Shown: piece after piece, positions 38,424-48,376 of the stretch
Position numbering within the stretch: the stretch's first letter is position 1
How the letters are laid out: each line of letters begins with the position of its first letter
Program-made: the position numbers and the translations under genes
NCBI GenBank assembly: GCA_947304115.1
Contig: CAMZAE010000001.1
Span: 124,001 to 188,000 of the forward strand
Origin: an uncultured Prevotellaceae bacterium
GTDB lineage: Bacteria > Bacteroidota > Bacteroidia > Bacteroidales > Bacteroidaceae
DNA: 64,000 bases
Direction: 5' to 3'
Notes under the pieces: model-generated
The model's database searches: none
Seen by the model: only the letters and a program-made list of their open reading frames with translations
Told to the model about the DNA's origin: nothing

Positions 38424-40871
38424 ATGAACACAAAATCTCTTTTACTATTACTTTTCTTAGTTCTCCTTCCTTTCCTCTCTCCTGATTTTGGGGCAAAAGC
38501 TCAGAGCATGTCCGATGACCAGGTACTGAGCTATATTGCAAAAGAGGTCAAAAACGGCTCTTCGCAGAATGAGATTGCCATTAACCTGATACGTCAAGGT
38601 GTGACCATGACACAACTTCAGCGTGTGCGCCGCAAAGCAGAGCGCATAAAAGCGGAGGAGCAAACTGCGGTGGAGAAGATTGCCCACAAAAAGGAGGCAG
38701 GCATTGAAGATACTCCTATATCCGACGACAACAAAGATGCTGGCCAGGATCTTACCCTCCGGATGGACGCGAGGAACGACCGGCAGGTCTTCGGGCGCGA
38801 TATCTTTTCGGCGCACAATCTGACTTTTAAACCTTCGCAAAACATTGCCACCCCAGCAAACTACCTTCTGGGACCGGGCGACGAGGTTTCGATTAACATC
38901 TGGGGAGCAAGCCAGCAAACTATCCAACAGAGCATTACACCTGACGGCTACATCGTAATAAACAACATCGGGCCTGTCCGTCTGGCTGGTCTCACAATCA
39001 ACAAGGCCAAGGAGACGCTTCGTGAGAAGTTGGGACAAAGCTATGCCGACTGCCACTTCGACCTCTCGCTTTCGGGTGTGCGCTCCATACAAGTGCATGT
39101 AATGGGCGAAGTCCTACGTCCCGGCACTTACACCCTCTCCAGCCTTTCTTCTGCCTTCAACGCCCTCTATACCGCTGGAGGCATTAACGCAATCGGCACT
39201 TTGCGCAACATCCGTGTGTTCCGAGAGGGCACTCAGATTGCCTCCATTGATGTCTATGACTACATTCTACATGGTAATACGACGAAGGATGTCCGCCTCG
39301 CTGACGGTGATGTCATCATGGTTGGCACCTACGACTGTCTGGTGAAGATAACGGGACATGTGAAGCGCCCGATGTGGTACGAAATGAAGAAGGGCGAAAC
39401 ATTGAAGGACGTACTGGAATATTCGGGCGGCTTCGACGGCAAAGCATATACGAAAAGCCTGCGCCTGAAGCGCACGGTTGGCACAGAATACTCCATCTAC
39501 TCAATTGAAGAGTCGAAGGCAGGCACATTCCAACTGGCGGATGGCGACCTTGTAGAGGCCGACGAGAACATGGTCCGCTATAACAACATTGTCGAGGTGC
39601 GCGGTGCAGTGAAGCATCCCGGAGAATTTCAGCTTGGCGACCAGATACAAAGCATCAAAGACCTGCTCAGGGCTGCGGACGGCCTCGTCGAAAGTGCATA
39701 CACGAAACGGGCTATCCTGCACAGGGAAAAGGAGGACAAGAGCAGGGAGATCATCAGCGTTGACGCAGCCTCCATACTGGAGGGAACAGCCCCAGACATG
39801 CCTCTGCACAATGGTGATGTGCTTTTCATCCCCGACAAGCTTGACATGCAAGGCAACCTCACCATACAAGTGAATGGCGAAATCAATTATCCTGGCACAT
39901 ATCCTTATGCCGAACACACCACCCTCAGAGACATGATACTACTGGCAGGCGGCATTACACAAGCCGGCTCATTGGCCCGTGTGGATGTGTTCCGCAGACT
40001 GCGCGACATATATGCCACAGAAGACACGCCAAAGGCTGCAGAGCACTTCACCTTCGCTCTCAACGAGGACTTCAGCCTGGCAAAAGACACCGTCTTTGAA
40101 CTCAAACCCTACGACATTGTCTCTGTACGCAAGTCGCCTGCTTATGAGGCACAGAAGAACGTCAGCATTGTAGGCCAGGCCAACTTCCCCGGCACCTACA
40201 CCATGACAAAGAAGAACTACCGCCTTTCTGACCTCATTCGCGATTGCGGCGGCATCACCGACCAAGGATATGTTCGCGGAGCTTCGCTTCTGCGCACCAT
40301 GACCAAGGAAGAACGCAATCAGCGAGATGCCAACAACCTGCGCGCCCAAATAAGCATCTACGAAGAAGGCCTGCGCGAAGGCAAAGACCTGAACCTGCAA
40401 ATTGCCGATTCGCTCCTTGCCCTGAAAGCCATTACAGCCAACACATACGCCATTGCCGTCGATTTGGAGAATGCTCTTAAAAAGCCTGGAGACATCAACG
40501 ACCTTGTCCTGCGCGAAGGCGACGTTCTTCACATACCCCTCCCCGAATATACAGTGAAAGTGAGTGGCGAAGTGATGAGTCCTATCTCTATGCCTTATAA
40601 GAAAGGCAAAAGTGTCAAATACTATATCAAGCGTGCAGGCGGCTATGCCAACAGAGCATATAAGCGACACGCATACGGCATTCATATGAACGGCAGCGTT
40701 ATAAAGCTCTCGTCCAAAACTGCAAGCCATATAGAGCCAGGCACAGAGATTGTTGTGCCGTCTAAGGCCACTCGCAAAGGTATGACTACATCCGAAATCA
40801 TGGCTACCGCATCGACAACCGCCTCACTCTCATCCGTCATCGTGTCACTCATGCACATTATTACAAAATAA
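38424..40871 (+). CDS. Multi-SLBB polysaccharide export protein (Wza/YmcA-like, large form)
   Basis: This large outer membrane exporter of about 815 residues starts MNTKSLLLLLFLVLLPFLSPDFGAKAQS, a clear signal peptide. The start at 38424 is preferred to 38361 for this reason. A Poly_export domain (NYLLGPGDEVSINIWGASQQTIQQSITPDGYIVINNIGPVRLAGLTI) is followed by a series of SLBB repeats (VMGEVLRPGTYTLSSLSS, ITGHVKRPMWYEMKKGETL, VRGAVKHPGEFQLGD, VNGEINYPGTYPYAE, IVGQANFPGTYTM, VSGEVMSPISMPYKKG). It probably forms the outer membrane exit for the polysaccharide, together with the Wzz-like protein encoded four bases downstream. It is the first gene of the operon. Confidence 0.93.
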   Translation: MNTKSLLLLLFLVLLPFLSPDFGAKAQSMSDDQVLSYIAKEVKNGSSQNEIAINLIRQGVTMTQLQRVRRKAERIKAEEQTAVEKIAHKKEAGIEDTPISDDNKDAGQDLTLRMDARNDRQVFGRDIFSAHNLTFKPSQNIATPANYLLGPGDEVSINIWGASQQTIQQSITPDGYIVINNIGPVRLAGLTINKAKETLREKLGQSYADCHFDLSLSGVRSIQVHVMGEVLRPGTYTLSSLSSAFNALYTAGGINAIGTLRNIRVFREGTQIASIDVYDYILHGNTTKDVRLADGDVIMVGTYDCLVKITGHVKRPMWYEMKKGETLKDVLEYSGGFDGKAYTKSLRLKRTVGTEYSIYSIEESKAGTFQLADGDLVEADENMVRYNNIVEVRGAVKHPGEFQLGDQIQSIKDLLRAADGLVESAYTKRAILHREKEDKSREIISVDAASILEGTAPDMPLHNGDVLFIPDKLDMQGNLTIQVNGEINYPGTYPYAEHTTLRDMILLAGGITQAGSLARVDVFRRLRDIYATEDTPKAAEHFTFALNEDFSLAKDTVFELKPYDIVSVRKSPAYEAQKNVSIVGQANFPGTYTMTKKNYRLSDLIRDCGGITDQGYVRGASLLRTMTKEERNQRDANNLRAQISIYEEGLREGKDLNLQIADSLLALKAITANTYAIAVDLENALKKPGDINDLVLREGDVLHIPLPEYTVKVSGEVMSPISMPYKKGKSVKYYIKRAGGYANRAYKRHAYGIHMNGSVIKLSSKTASHIEPGTEIVVPSKATRKGMTTSEIMATASTTASLSSVIVSLMHIITK

Positions 40872-40875
40872 CATC

Positions 40876-41946
40876 ATGGAACAGAACAACAGTCAAGGTC
40901 AGATTATCGACCTCTCCAAGATAGCCAAGACGTTGTGGCATAAGCGCCGCAAATTCTATAAAGTGTGGGCATGGACGTTCATACTTTCCTGCATCTGGAT
41001 ATTTCCCCAGCCACGCTACTATATCTGCGATGTGAAGCTTGCACCTGAGATAAGTGGAGACATGAACATTGGAGGCTTCGCTAATTTGGCATCCTCCTTC
41101 GGCATCAGTGTCGGAGAGTCTGGCGGTCAAGATGCCATATATCCCGAACTATATCCGGAACTCTTCAAGAGTCCCGAGTTTATCGTAAATCTATATGACA
41201 TTCATGTTGAAACCAAAGAAGGCGACATCTCCACCGACTACTTCACCTACATTAAGAAGCACCAAAAGAAAAACATACTGACGCTGCCCTATTACACCCT
41301 GAGGGGATATATCAGCAAATTGTTTACCGAGGAAGACAAAACCCCAAGAGTCGAAGACGCAGGAGGAATCAATCCGTTTATGATGAACCGGAAAGACTAC
41401 GACCTTATGCTTGGAATCATGGGACGTATCAATTGCTCTGTTGACAAGAAGAACTATGTCATATCCATTAGCGTACAAGACCAGGACCCCCTAGTTAGCG
41501 CCATTATGGCCGACAGCGTGAAGCAACACCTGCAGGATTTCATCATACAATACCGCACAAGCAAATCCATCGAAGATGTCGCTCACTATCAGCTTTTACG
41601 CGACAGTGCAGAAATCGAATATAATTATGCAATGGAGCAATACAGCCGCTACTGCGACACACACCGGAACATCGTCCTCCAAAGCTATCAGGGCAAGCAA
41701 AACAAATTGGAGAATGAACTGTCCCTGAAGCAAAATGCACTTGGCGTATTAGAAACACAACTGACCGAAGCAAAAGTCAGGTTGCAGGAGAAAACACCAG
41801 CCTTCACAACACTTAAGAGTGCCACCGTTCCTGTGAAACCTGCGGGGCCAAAGCGTATGTTTTTCGTAATTGGCATGTTGATATTTGTCACTATCGGATA
41901 CTCATTGTGGTTGGTGCGTAAAATTCTATTTGTGTCAAGTGAATGA
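40876..41946 (+). CDS. Wzz-like chain-length determinant / polysaccharide co-polymerase
   Basis: This inner membrane protein has 356 residues. The first transmembrane segment lies near residues 33-52 (FYKVWAWTFILSCIWIF) and the second at the C-terminus (MFFVIGMLIFVTIGYSLWLV). Between them is a long periplasmic coiled-coil region (ENELSLKQNALGVLETQLTEAKVRLQEK) and, just before TM2, the proline-rich PVKPAGPKR motif of this family. It controls chain length with the Wzy polymerase. No tyrosine kinase domain is fused or adjacent. It is coupled to the polymerase gene by an ATGA overlap. Confidence 0.88.
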   Translation: MEQNNSQGQIIDLSKIAKTLWHKRRKFYKVWAWTFILSCIWIFPQPRYYICDVKLAPEISGDMNIGGFANLASSFGISVGESGGQDAIYPELYPELFKSPEFIVNLYDIHVETKEGDISTDYFTYIKKHQKKNILTLPYYTLRGYISKLFTEEDKTPRVEDAGGINPFMMNRKDYDLMLGIMGRINCSVDKKNYVISISVQDQDPLVSAIMADSVKQHLQDFIIQYRTSKSIEDVAHYQLLRDSAEIEYNYAMEQYSRYCDTHRNIVLQSYQGKQNKLENELSLKQNALGVLETQLTEAKVRLQEKTPAFTTLKSATVPVKPAGPKRMFFVIGMLIFVTIGYSLWLVRKILFVSSE

Positions 41947-43154
41947 ACCTGCTACGATTTGACATACAACAATCACGGCTGATACCATTCGTTGCTATAT
42001 CTTTGCTGACAACGCATCTGGCTGTTTCTTTTTTTGACATGGAAATGTATTCAGCCTCATACGCTGCATTGGCAGGAATGTCGCTAACCTTTCTTGTCGC
42101 ATTATTTTTACTAATTCGGAAAAAGACTCTCTATTCTTTTGATTTTGTAGTTTTATTATTTATCTTCATATTAGAGGGCATATCACTCTTAAATGGGACA
42201 GACTGGAAAAACTGGCTATACTCAATATTTGCCATCTCCTCATATCTTTTTCTATTCAACTTTTATAAGGAGAAATATCATATCTTAGTATTAGGAATCC
42301 TATTCGTCCTTTCGGTGGCCACATATTGCCAATTATATCAATGCATTACTCACCCGGAAATGTGGTTAATCGAAGAAGAAAAAAATTTCCATGGATTTAT
42401 ACTTGGCGGAAATTATAATGGAATGGGCATACGATTTATCATTGCGTTGACTATGGGCATCTTAAGCTTACAGTACAGCAAATGGTTTTGGCTCAACTTA
42501 ATTCCACTTTTCCTTTGCAGTTTTGCCATTCTTCTTATGGTAAGATCCATGACATCTCTTTCCTGCTTGTCTCTTCTGCTTATCTTCTTTCTTATCAGAA
42601 ACCAGAGGATTTTGTCATTGGGCATTGCTGGTATATACATAGGGGTATTGCTTTTTCAAACCTTAGTATGTTTTTCCGGAAAAGGTATTGAAAATAATGA
42701 CTTAGCGACCTGGTTTGTTATTGACATTCTGGGAAAAGACTTGACTTTTACTGGACGAACAGAGTTGTGGGATGCCTCAATTCGAATTTTCGCAGATTCA
42801 CCAATATGGGGATATGGATTTGTAGATGGTGATTGGTTCATTGCAAATATGTCTAGTCGTGCTGCCGGAGCGCACAATTTTATATTAAACACAATGGTAT
42901 ATGGAGGCATCATTTTACTGATACTTTATTTTACTATCATTTTTAAGAGTCTTCAGAATCTCTTACGCATCAATGACATCTATGCAAAAAGATTACTCTT
43001 AATTTTTGGAGTTATCAGTATTATGATGCTGTTCGAAGCATATCCAACGCCACTGGTATTCCTACTGTTGACAATAATGTTCTATTATCCGGGGCCGTAT
43101 CAACAATTAAATACAAATCCCTGTGACAGACAACAACTCCGTAATTACAAATAA
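41943..43154 (+). CDS. O-antigen polymerase/ligase-like membrane protein (Wzy type)
   Basis: The protein has 403 residues and about 11 hydrophobic helices, beginning LIPFVAISLLTTHLAVSFFDMEMYSASYAALAGMSL. A large periplasmic loop precedes the last helices (DLTFTGRTELWDASIRIFADSPIWGYGFVDGDW), resembling the O-antigen ligase/polymerase loop with its conserved arginine and glycine-rich part. It most likely joins the repeat units on the periplasmic side. From here to the flippase gene the DNA looks richer in A+T than the rest of the window. The start codon overlaps the Wzz-like gene by four bases. Confidence 0.82.
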   Translation: MNLLRFDIQQSRLIPFVAISLLTTHLAVSFFDMEMYSASYAALAGMSLTFLVALFLLIRKKTLYSFDFVVLLFIFILEGISLLNGTDWKNWLYSIFAISSYLFLFNFYKEKYHILVLGILFVLSVATYCQLYQCITHPEMWLIEEEKNFHGFILGGNYNGMGIRFIIALTMGILSLQYSKWFWLNLIPLFLCSFAILLMVRSMTSLSCLSLLLIFFLIRNQRILSLGIAGIYIGVLLFQTLVCFSGKGIENNDLATWFVIDILGKDLTFTGRTELWDASIRIFADSPIWGYGFVDGDWFIANMSSRAAGAHNFILNTMVYGGIILLILYFTIIFKSLQNLLRINDIYAKRLLLIFGVISIMMLFEAYPTPLVFLLLTIMFYYPGPYQQLNTNPCDRQQLRNYK

Positions 43155-43161
43155 AGATTCT

Positions 43162-44340
43162 ATGAACGTATTATATATTCTATGTTCAACACGAAGCGTG
43201 GGTGGGGCGAGCAAGGCTTTTCTGACGTTGGTTTCTGGCATGGTTGAAAAAGGCGTAACCCCCTTTGTTGTCACTCCAGACAAAGGGGATATGTTTAATA
43301 TCCTGCGTGATAAAGGCATTTTCGTTACAGCCATAAATTTACGTTCACGTATTTATCCAAACTTTAGCTCTGTCAAGGACAGATTATTTTTCTTCCCTCG
43401 GATATTATGTCGTATATTCATTGAGTGGAGGGCATCACGCCAGATATTCCATATATGTAAGAAACACAAAATCAACTTAATTCATGCCAATGTTAGTATA
43501 TTGTCTTGTGGATTTTATGCTTCCCGGAAATTACACATTCCTCACATTGTCCATGTCCGGGAATATATGGATGAAAGATCAGGTTTTCACTATTTCCCGA
43601 ACAAACGAGCATACTACAAGACTTTGAATACAAAAAATTCATACATGATATGTATAACACGCGGCATACAAGAATTCCTTCATTTAACAGATAAAAATTC
43701 CAAAGTGGTTTATGATGGTATAGAGCCACACATCAATAAGCAGCACAGCGAATTTCCCCAAGGTTCCTTTTTCCTTTTTGCGGGAAGGATGGAACCTAAC
43801 AAAAATCCTTTGCAAGTAGTTAAAGCCTTTCATATATTCTGCCAGCGTCATCCGGAGAACCACATGACACTAAAGTTGGCCGGTGCTGAAGAAGACATAG
43901 TCTATATGGCCAACTTAAAAGACTTTATCAGACAAAATAAGTTATCTGACAAAGTGCAATTTCTTGGGATTCGAAAAGACATCAGACGCCTTATGCTTGA
44001 TGCTCGCGCACTCATCGTCTCCTCCACCTTTGAAGGTTTTGGATTATGTTTACCAGAGGCCATGCTGTCAAAATGCCTGACTATAGGGAAAGACACGACT
44101 GGCACGAAAGAACAATTTGATAATGGCGTTAAATTGTTTGGCGAAGAAATCGGTTTACGCTATCAAACTACAGAAGAACTTGCAGACCGCATGGAAGAAC
44201 TATGGCCCGACATACCAGAACGATACGAAGCCATGAAAGAACGGGCTTATTCTGCTGTCAAAAAAATGTACTCCAAAGAGTCCAATGTCAACAATATTTA
44301 TTCGTTTTACCAAAATATCTGCGTGAATGGAACCTACTAA
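43162..44340 (+). CDS. Family 4 glycosyltransferase
   Basis: This GT-B enzyme has about 392 residues. The ATG at 43162 (MNVLYILCSTRSVGGASKAFLTLVSGMVEKG) gives the standard N-terminal glycine-rich loop. The track GTG at 43123 lies inside the previous gene. The C-terminal donor domain contains FLFAGRMEPNKNPLQVVKAF, VQFLGIRKDIRRLMLDARALIVSSTFEGFGLCLPEAML and the conserved E-x7-E. It transfers a sugar from a nucleotide donor to the growing lipid-linked unit. The overlap with the flippase gene (14 bases) shows tight operon packing. Confidence 0.9.
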   Translation: MNVLYILCSTRSVGGASKAFLTLVSGMVEKGVTPFVVTPDKGDMFNILRDKGIFVTAINLRSRIYPNFSSVKDRLFFFPRILCRIFIEWRASRQIFHICKKHKINLIHANVSILSCGFYASRKLHIPHIVHVREYMDERSGFHYFPNKRAYYKTLNTKNSYMICITRGIQEFLHLTDKNSKVVYDGIEPHINKQHSEFPQGSFFLFAGRMEPNKNPLQVVKAFHIFCQRHPENHMTLKLAGAEEDIVYMANLKDFIRQNKLSDKVQFLGIRKDIRRLMLDARALIVSSTFEGFGLCLPEAMLSKCLTIGKDTTGTKEQFDNGVKLFGEEIGLRYQTTEELADRMEELWPDIPERYEAMKERAYSAVKKMYSKESNVNNIYSFYQNICVNGTY

Positions 44341-45847
44341 ACGAATTATCATAAACACTGGAGCGCAGTACATCAAAGCCGTACTTAGCATCTGCTTGTC
44401 CCTATATTCGACAAGGCTGATTCTTGATGCGCTAAGCATATCTGACTTTGGCATTTACACAGTGGTTGGCGGCGTAGTTGCTATGCTCGGCTTCATTACT
44501 AATGGACTTGTTGTCACAACTCAACGCTACATCTCCTACTATCATGGGCGTGGAGAACATTCATACGTAGCCAAGATTTTTACCAATAGTCTGATACTTC
44601 ATATTGTCTTTGGTTTGGCCATAGGCGTTGTTCTGGCGCTGCTGAAGCCGTTGTTGTTCGGAGGTGTGCTTAACATACCTTCAGATCGTATAGCAACTGC
44701 CATGAACGTTTTTTATATTACCCTTGCAATACTGTTTGTTACCATTATCATTGCACCTTTCAAGGCCATTTTTATTGCTCGTGAAAATATTGTCTATATT
44801 TCTATAGTAGAAGTATGCGATGGCATCATAAAACTATTCTTTGCCATATCCCTGGCATATGTAAGCCATGACCGTCTAATGGTATATGCCTTGATGATGC
44901 TTGCCATTCAGGTAATGAATCTTCTCGCTTTCACCATTTACGGGAGATTACGATTTGAAGAATGTTCCCTTACTATCCATCGGAGTAGTCTGTCAATGAG
45001 TGTGACACGTCAACTGATGGGCTTTGCCGGGTGGACTATTTATAGCATGGGTACACTAGCTGCAAGAAACCAAGGAATAGCTATAATCATTAACCATTTT
45101 TTAGGGACTGTCGTCAATGCTGCCTATGGCGTGGCTGCACAGGTAGATGGGGCAATCATGTTCATCAGTTCATCAATTGTGAATGCCATGAACCCTCAAA
45201 TAATAAAGGCCGAAGGAGAAGGCGAGAGGCAACGTGTGCTTGCGCTGGCTGGGCAAGAGAGCAAGTATTCCACCATACTGCTTTCTATCTTCGCAATCCC
45301 TATAATTGTTGAACTCCCAGAAATACTTCCCGTTTGGCTAAAAGAGGTTCCTAGCAACACCATCATGTTCTGTACGTTTGCTTTAGCAACATGCCTTGTG
45401 GATCAGATGACCATCGGTATGAATACCGTAAACAGAGCACAAGGTAAGATTGGCCTTTACACTTTACTGATGTTCACACCAAAGCTACTCTGCCTGCCAA
45501 TAGGATGGAGCTTGCTGTACACTGGGCATTCTTTAGAATCAGTGTTATGGACTTCATTCATCATTGAAGCAGTAACTTCTATTGCCCGAATACCTTACCT
45601 CAAAATAACCGCAGGTCTTAACGTATCAATATACATACGGCAAACCATTGCTCCAATTCTTCCACTCATAGGTGGATTGATTCTATGTAGTTGGGGGTTT
45701 GTATTTCTTCTGCCCTTTCATTTCCGTTTCCTTCTATCCATTCCGTTAACGATTATTTTCGGACTTATAATGACCTGGATATTCTGTTTACGGGGAAATG
45801 AAAAAGAATATATAACCAACCTTTTAAAATCAAAATTTAGGAAATAA
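44327..45847 (+). CDS. Polysaccharide flippase (Wzx type)
   Basis: The polytopic protein of 506 residues starts KRIIINTGAQYIKAVLSICLSLYSTRLILDALSISDFGIYTVVGGVVAMLGFI, the classic N-terminus of Wzx/RfbX flippases. It has 12 or more transmembrane helices throughout. It moves undecaprenyl-pyrophosphate-linked repeat units from the cytosolic to the periplasmic face for Wzy polymerisation. It overlaps the GT4 gene upstream. The low GC content is similar to the two genes before it. Confidence 0.92.
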   Translation: MEPTKRIIINTGAQYIKAVLSICLSLYSTRLILDALSISDFGIYTVVGGVVAMLGFITNGLVVTTQRYISYYHGRGEHSYVAKIFTNSLILHIVFGLAIGVVLALLKPLLFGGVLNIPSDRIATAMNVFYITLAILFVTIIIAPFKAIFIARENIVYISIVEVCDGIIKLFFAISLAYVSHDRLMVYALMMLAIQVMNLLAFTIYGRLRFEECSLTIHRSSLSMSVTRQLMGFAGWTIYSMGTLAARNQGIAIIINHFLGTVVNAAYGVAAQVDGAIMFISSSIVNAMNPQIIKAEGEGERQRVLALAGQESKYSTILLSIFAIPIIVELPEILPVWLKEVPSNTIMFCTFALATCLVDQMTIGMNTVNRAQGKIGLYTLLMFTPKLLCLPIGWSLLYTGHSLESVLWTSFIIEAVTSIARIPYLKITAGLNVSIYIRQTIAPILPLIGGLILCSWGFVFLLPFHFRFLLSIPLTIIFGLIMTWIFCLRGNEKEYITNLLKSKFRK

Positions 45848-45879
45848 CTCACCCATCCTGCTTAAAAACAAACCCTCAG

Positions 45880-46620
45880 ATGATAAACATTTTTTCCACA
45901 CTCCGATTCAACATTCAGGCTTTCGGACTTGTAAAAGGACTTCAATTCCCTGTATTCATATATGGGAAAATCAAAATAAGGGAAATTGGTGATATTCGTA
46001 TAGTGTGTCCTATCAGACGCAGACTACTCGTCATAGGTTCAAACCATAGTACCGTGGCAGCTCCATACACAGTATTCCATAACACAGGCATAATAGAAAT
46101 ACATGGCAGAGTTTTCCTTAACTACGGCTCCGTCCTGTCAAACAGCGGGTTGATTGTTTTTCATGGCAATAACCTTTTCGGCAATCAAACGGACATTAAC
46201 ATCGTGAACAGGATAGAATTTGGGAGAAACACCTCCATTGGCTTTGAAAGTCATATTACCGACAACGACCATCACTATGTGCTTGATGTCATGACCCACA
46301 AGGTCTCCCGTAATAACGCCCCCATCACCATAGGAAGTTTTAACTGGATTGGCAGTCATTGTTTTATCAAGAAAGGCACTATCACCCCCGACAATTTCAT
46401 AGTAGCATCACCATGTAGCATGCTCTCAAAAGACTATTCTTCACTACCTCCAAACACCGTAATGGCCGGATGCCCAGCTCATCCAGTGAAGCAGGGAATA
46501 CGACGCATTTATAACTTTCGTGAGGAAAAAAGAATAAAGGAGTATTTTATCAAACACCCCGAAGTTGAATACTTCCAGTACGACGAAGATGCCAATCTCG
46601 ATGAGATATGTAGACTATAA
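45880..46620 (+). CDS. Hexapeptide-repeat acyltransferase (left-handed beta helix)
   Basis: This 246-residue protein shows the repeated [LIV]-G-x-x-x-x pattern (FLNYGSVLSNSGLIVFHGNNLFGNQTDINIVNRIEFGRNTSIGFESHITDNDHHYVLD) and the end block IGSFNWIGSHCFIKKGTITPDNFIVASPCSMLSKDY. It is likely to add acetyl or another acyl group to a sugar of the repeat unit. A WcaB/WcaF-type O-acetyltransferase is the nearest idea, but the acceptor is unknown. One tail segment, TVMAGCPAHPVKQGIRRIYNF, follows the usual family end AGxPAK. Confidence 0.85.
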   Translation: MINIFSTLRFNIQAFGLVKGLQFPVFIYGKIKIREIGDIRIVCPIRRRLLVIGSNHSTVAAPYTVFHNTGIIEIHGRVFLNYGSVLSNSGLIVFHGNNLFGNQTDINIVNRIEFGRNTSIGFESHITDNDHHYVLDVMTHKVSRNNAPITIGSFNWIGSHCFIKKGTITPDNFIVASPCSMLSKDYSSLPPNTVMAGCPAHPVKQGIRRIYNFREEKRIKEYFIKHPEVEYFQYDEDANLDEICRL

Positions 46621-46648
46621 CAAATAACATTATTACATTGTTTCTGTC

Positions 46649-47287
46649 ATGGATTTCGCAAGAAAAATCATCCGATACTTTGCACGATTTGCACATTTAT
46701 GTATTAACCTGCGGACGCTGGATGCACTCAAGGCACCTTTCAAGGTATTCTATTATGAATGGGTTTCTGCAGAATTCAAATCATGCGGTACGCATAACTA
46801 TCTGGAAGGCTTCAGCAGGCTTTTGGGTGGGAAGTACATCTCAATAGGCTCTGGAATGTATGTGGGGAAAAGAGTCGTTTGGGAGGTTTACAAAGTAGAA
46901 GGCTTCCCCGACGGTACTCCCTCGCTGAGTTTCGGGGATAACTCCTCTTTCGGCGACGAGGGGCACATCACCTGTATCAATAAGGTACAAATTGGAAATG
47001 GAGTACGTATCGGGCGGAAGGTATTCATTACGGACAATGCCCACGGCGCTTCTGAACGCAAATTATTAGACATGCCAGCCATCAAGCGTCCTTTGGTAAG
47101 CAAAGGTCCTGTCATCATCGAGGATAACGTATGGATTGGGGAGATGACATGCATCATGCCCGGTGTTACTATTGGGCGGGGAAGCATCATTGGTGCAAAT
47201 GCCGTCGTGACGCACAACATTCCCCCATATTCTGTAGCAGCAGGAAACCCGGCGAAAGTTGTCAAACAATTAGACGATAACCAATAA
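46649..47287 (+). CDS. Hexapeptide-repeat acyltransferase, second
   Basis: This 212-residue protein has the left-handed beta-helix repeats (ISIGSGMYVGKRVVWEV, NSSFGDEGHITCINKVQIGNGVRIGRKVFITDNAHG). The catalytic and C-terminal segment NVWIGEMTCIMPGVTIGRGSIIGANAVVTHNIPPYSVAAGNPAKVVKQL is typical of the maltose O-acetyltransferase/CatB-like class. The histidine in DNAHG is the probable catalytic base. It presumably O-acetylates the polysaccharide. It lies 28 bases behind the first such gene. Confidence 0.9.
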   Translation: MDFARKIIRYFARFAHLCINLRTLDALKAPFKVFYYEWVSAEFKSCGTHNYLEGFSRLLGGKYISIGSGMYVGKRVVWEVYKVEGFPDGTPSLSFGDNSSFGDEGHITCINKVQIGNGVRIGRKVFITDNAHGASERKLLDMPAIKRPLVSKGPVIIEDNVWIGEMTCIMPGVTIGRGSIIGANAVVTHNIPPYSVAAGNPAKVVKQLDDNQ

Positions 47288-47301
47288 AGCAAATAAGAGA
47301 T

Positions 47302-48372
47302 ATGAAACCATTATTCCTATCATACTATCTTCCCCAGTATCACCCGTTCCCGGAGAATGACGAATGGTGGGGGAAAGGATTCACAGAGTGGACAAACGTA
47401 GCCAAGGCAAAGAAACTGTTCCCTGGCCATTACCAACCACGCATCCCTGCCGACCTGGGGTTCTATGACCTGCGTGTTCCTGAGACACGTAAGGCACAAG
47501 CAGAACTGGCGCGCGAGGCGGGGGTGGATTGTTTCTGCTATTGGCATTACTGGTTCAACGGACACAAGATGATGGAGCGTCCCTTCGAGGAAGTGGTAAA
47601 GACCGGTGAACCAGACTTCCCCTTCTGTCTGAGCTGGGCAAACCACTCATGGTTTGCCAAAACATGGAACAAGGACATCCCCGACAAGCTGCTTATCGAA
47701 CAAACCTACGGAGGAGTTGAAGAGTACACAGATCATTTCAATTATCTCCTCCCAGCTTTCCGCGACAAGAGGTATCAGCGACACAACGGAAAGTTGTTGT
47801 TTGGCATATACGATCCTTTTGGATTCTCCGACCTTAAGACATTCATGGACACATGGAACCGCTTGGCAAAGGAGAACGGACTTGAAGGGTTCCACTTCTT
47901 TGCACACACCTTCAAGGAAAAACAAATTGAGGAACTGAGGGGAATGGGATTCGAAACGATATTCATGGACTATACGTTCCACAAGCAAAGCCTGAAGAGA
48001 TGGTTCTACTGGCTTTTGGTAAAATTGCATCTCGCCCCGCAACTCATCCCATATCAGGATTATGTCAAAACCTACCTGCAACGTTTCCCCGATACCGAGG
48101 GAGTGGCACCTCACATCCTTTGCTCTTGGGATCATACGGCAAGAAGTGGCTGGCGTGGCTATCTGTTCACCGGCAACACTCCAGAACGCTTCGGACAGTT
48201 TGTCGATACGTTATTGAAAAAGATAAAACGGCAGAAACATGAAGTGCCATTCGTGATGATTAAATCCTGGAACGAATGGGGCGAAGGCAATTATCTTGAG
48301 CCAGACCTCAAGTATGGCAAGCGTTTCATCAACGAGCTTCGCAAGGCAATAGACAAGAACTATCAACAATAA
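47302..48372 (+). CDS. WbsX-like GH99-type protein
   Basis: The 356-residue cytoplasmic protein begins LFLSYYLPQYHPFPENDEWWGKGFTEWTNVAKAKKLFPGHYQPRIPADLGFYDLR, the signature of the WbsX domain found in O-antigen and capsule clusters. Further blocks are GVDCFCYWHYWFNGHKMMERPFEEV, FPFCLSWANHSW and FVMIKSWNEWGEGNYLEPD, the latter carrying putative acid residues of a GH99-like barrel. It has no signal peptide, so it probably acts on sugar intermediates in the cytosol, possibly as a transferase. The exact reaction is not established for the family. Confidence 0.88.
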   Translation: MKPLFLSYYLPQYHPFPENDEWWGKGFTEWTNVAKAKKLFPGHYQPRIPADLGFYDLRVPETRKAQAELAREAGVDCFCYWHYWFNGHKMMERPFEEVVKTGEPDFPFCLSWANHSWFAKTWNKDIPDKLLIEQTYGGVEEYTDHFNYLLPAFRDKRYQRHNGKLLFGIYDPFGFSDLKTFMDTWNRLAKENGLEGFHFFAHTFKEKQIEELRGMGFETIFMDYTFHKQSLKRWFYWLLVKLHLAPQLIPYQDYVKTYLQRFPDTEGVAPHILCSWDHTARSGWRGYLFTGNTPERFGQFVDTLLKKIKRQKHEVPFVMIKSWNEWGEGNYLEPDLKYGKRFINELRKAIDKNYQQ

Positions 48373-48376
48373 TGAC

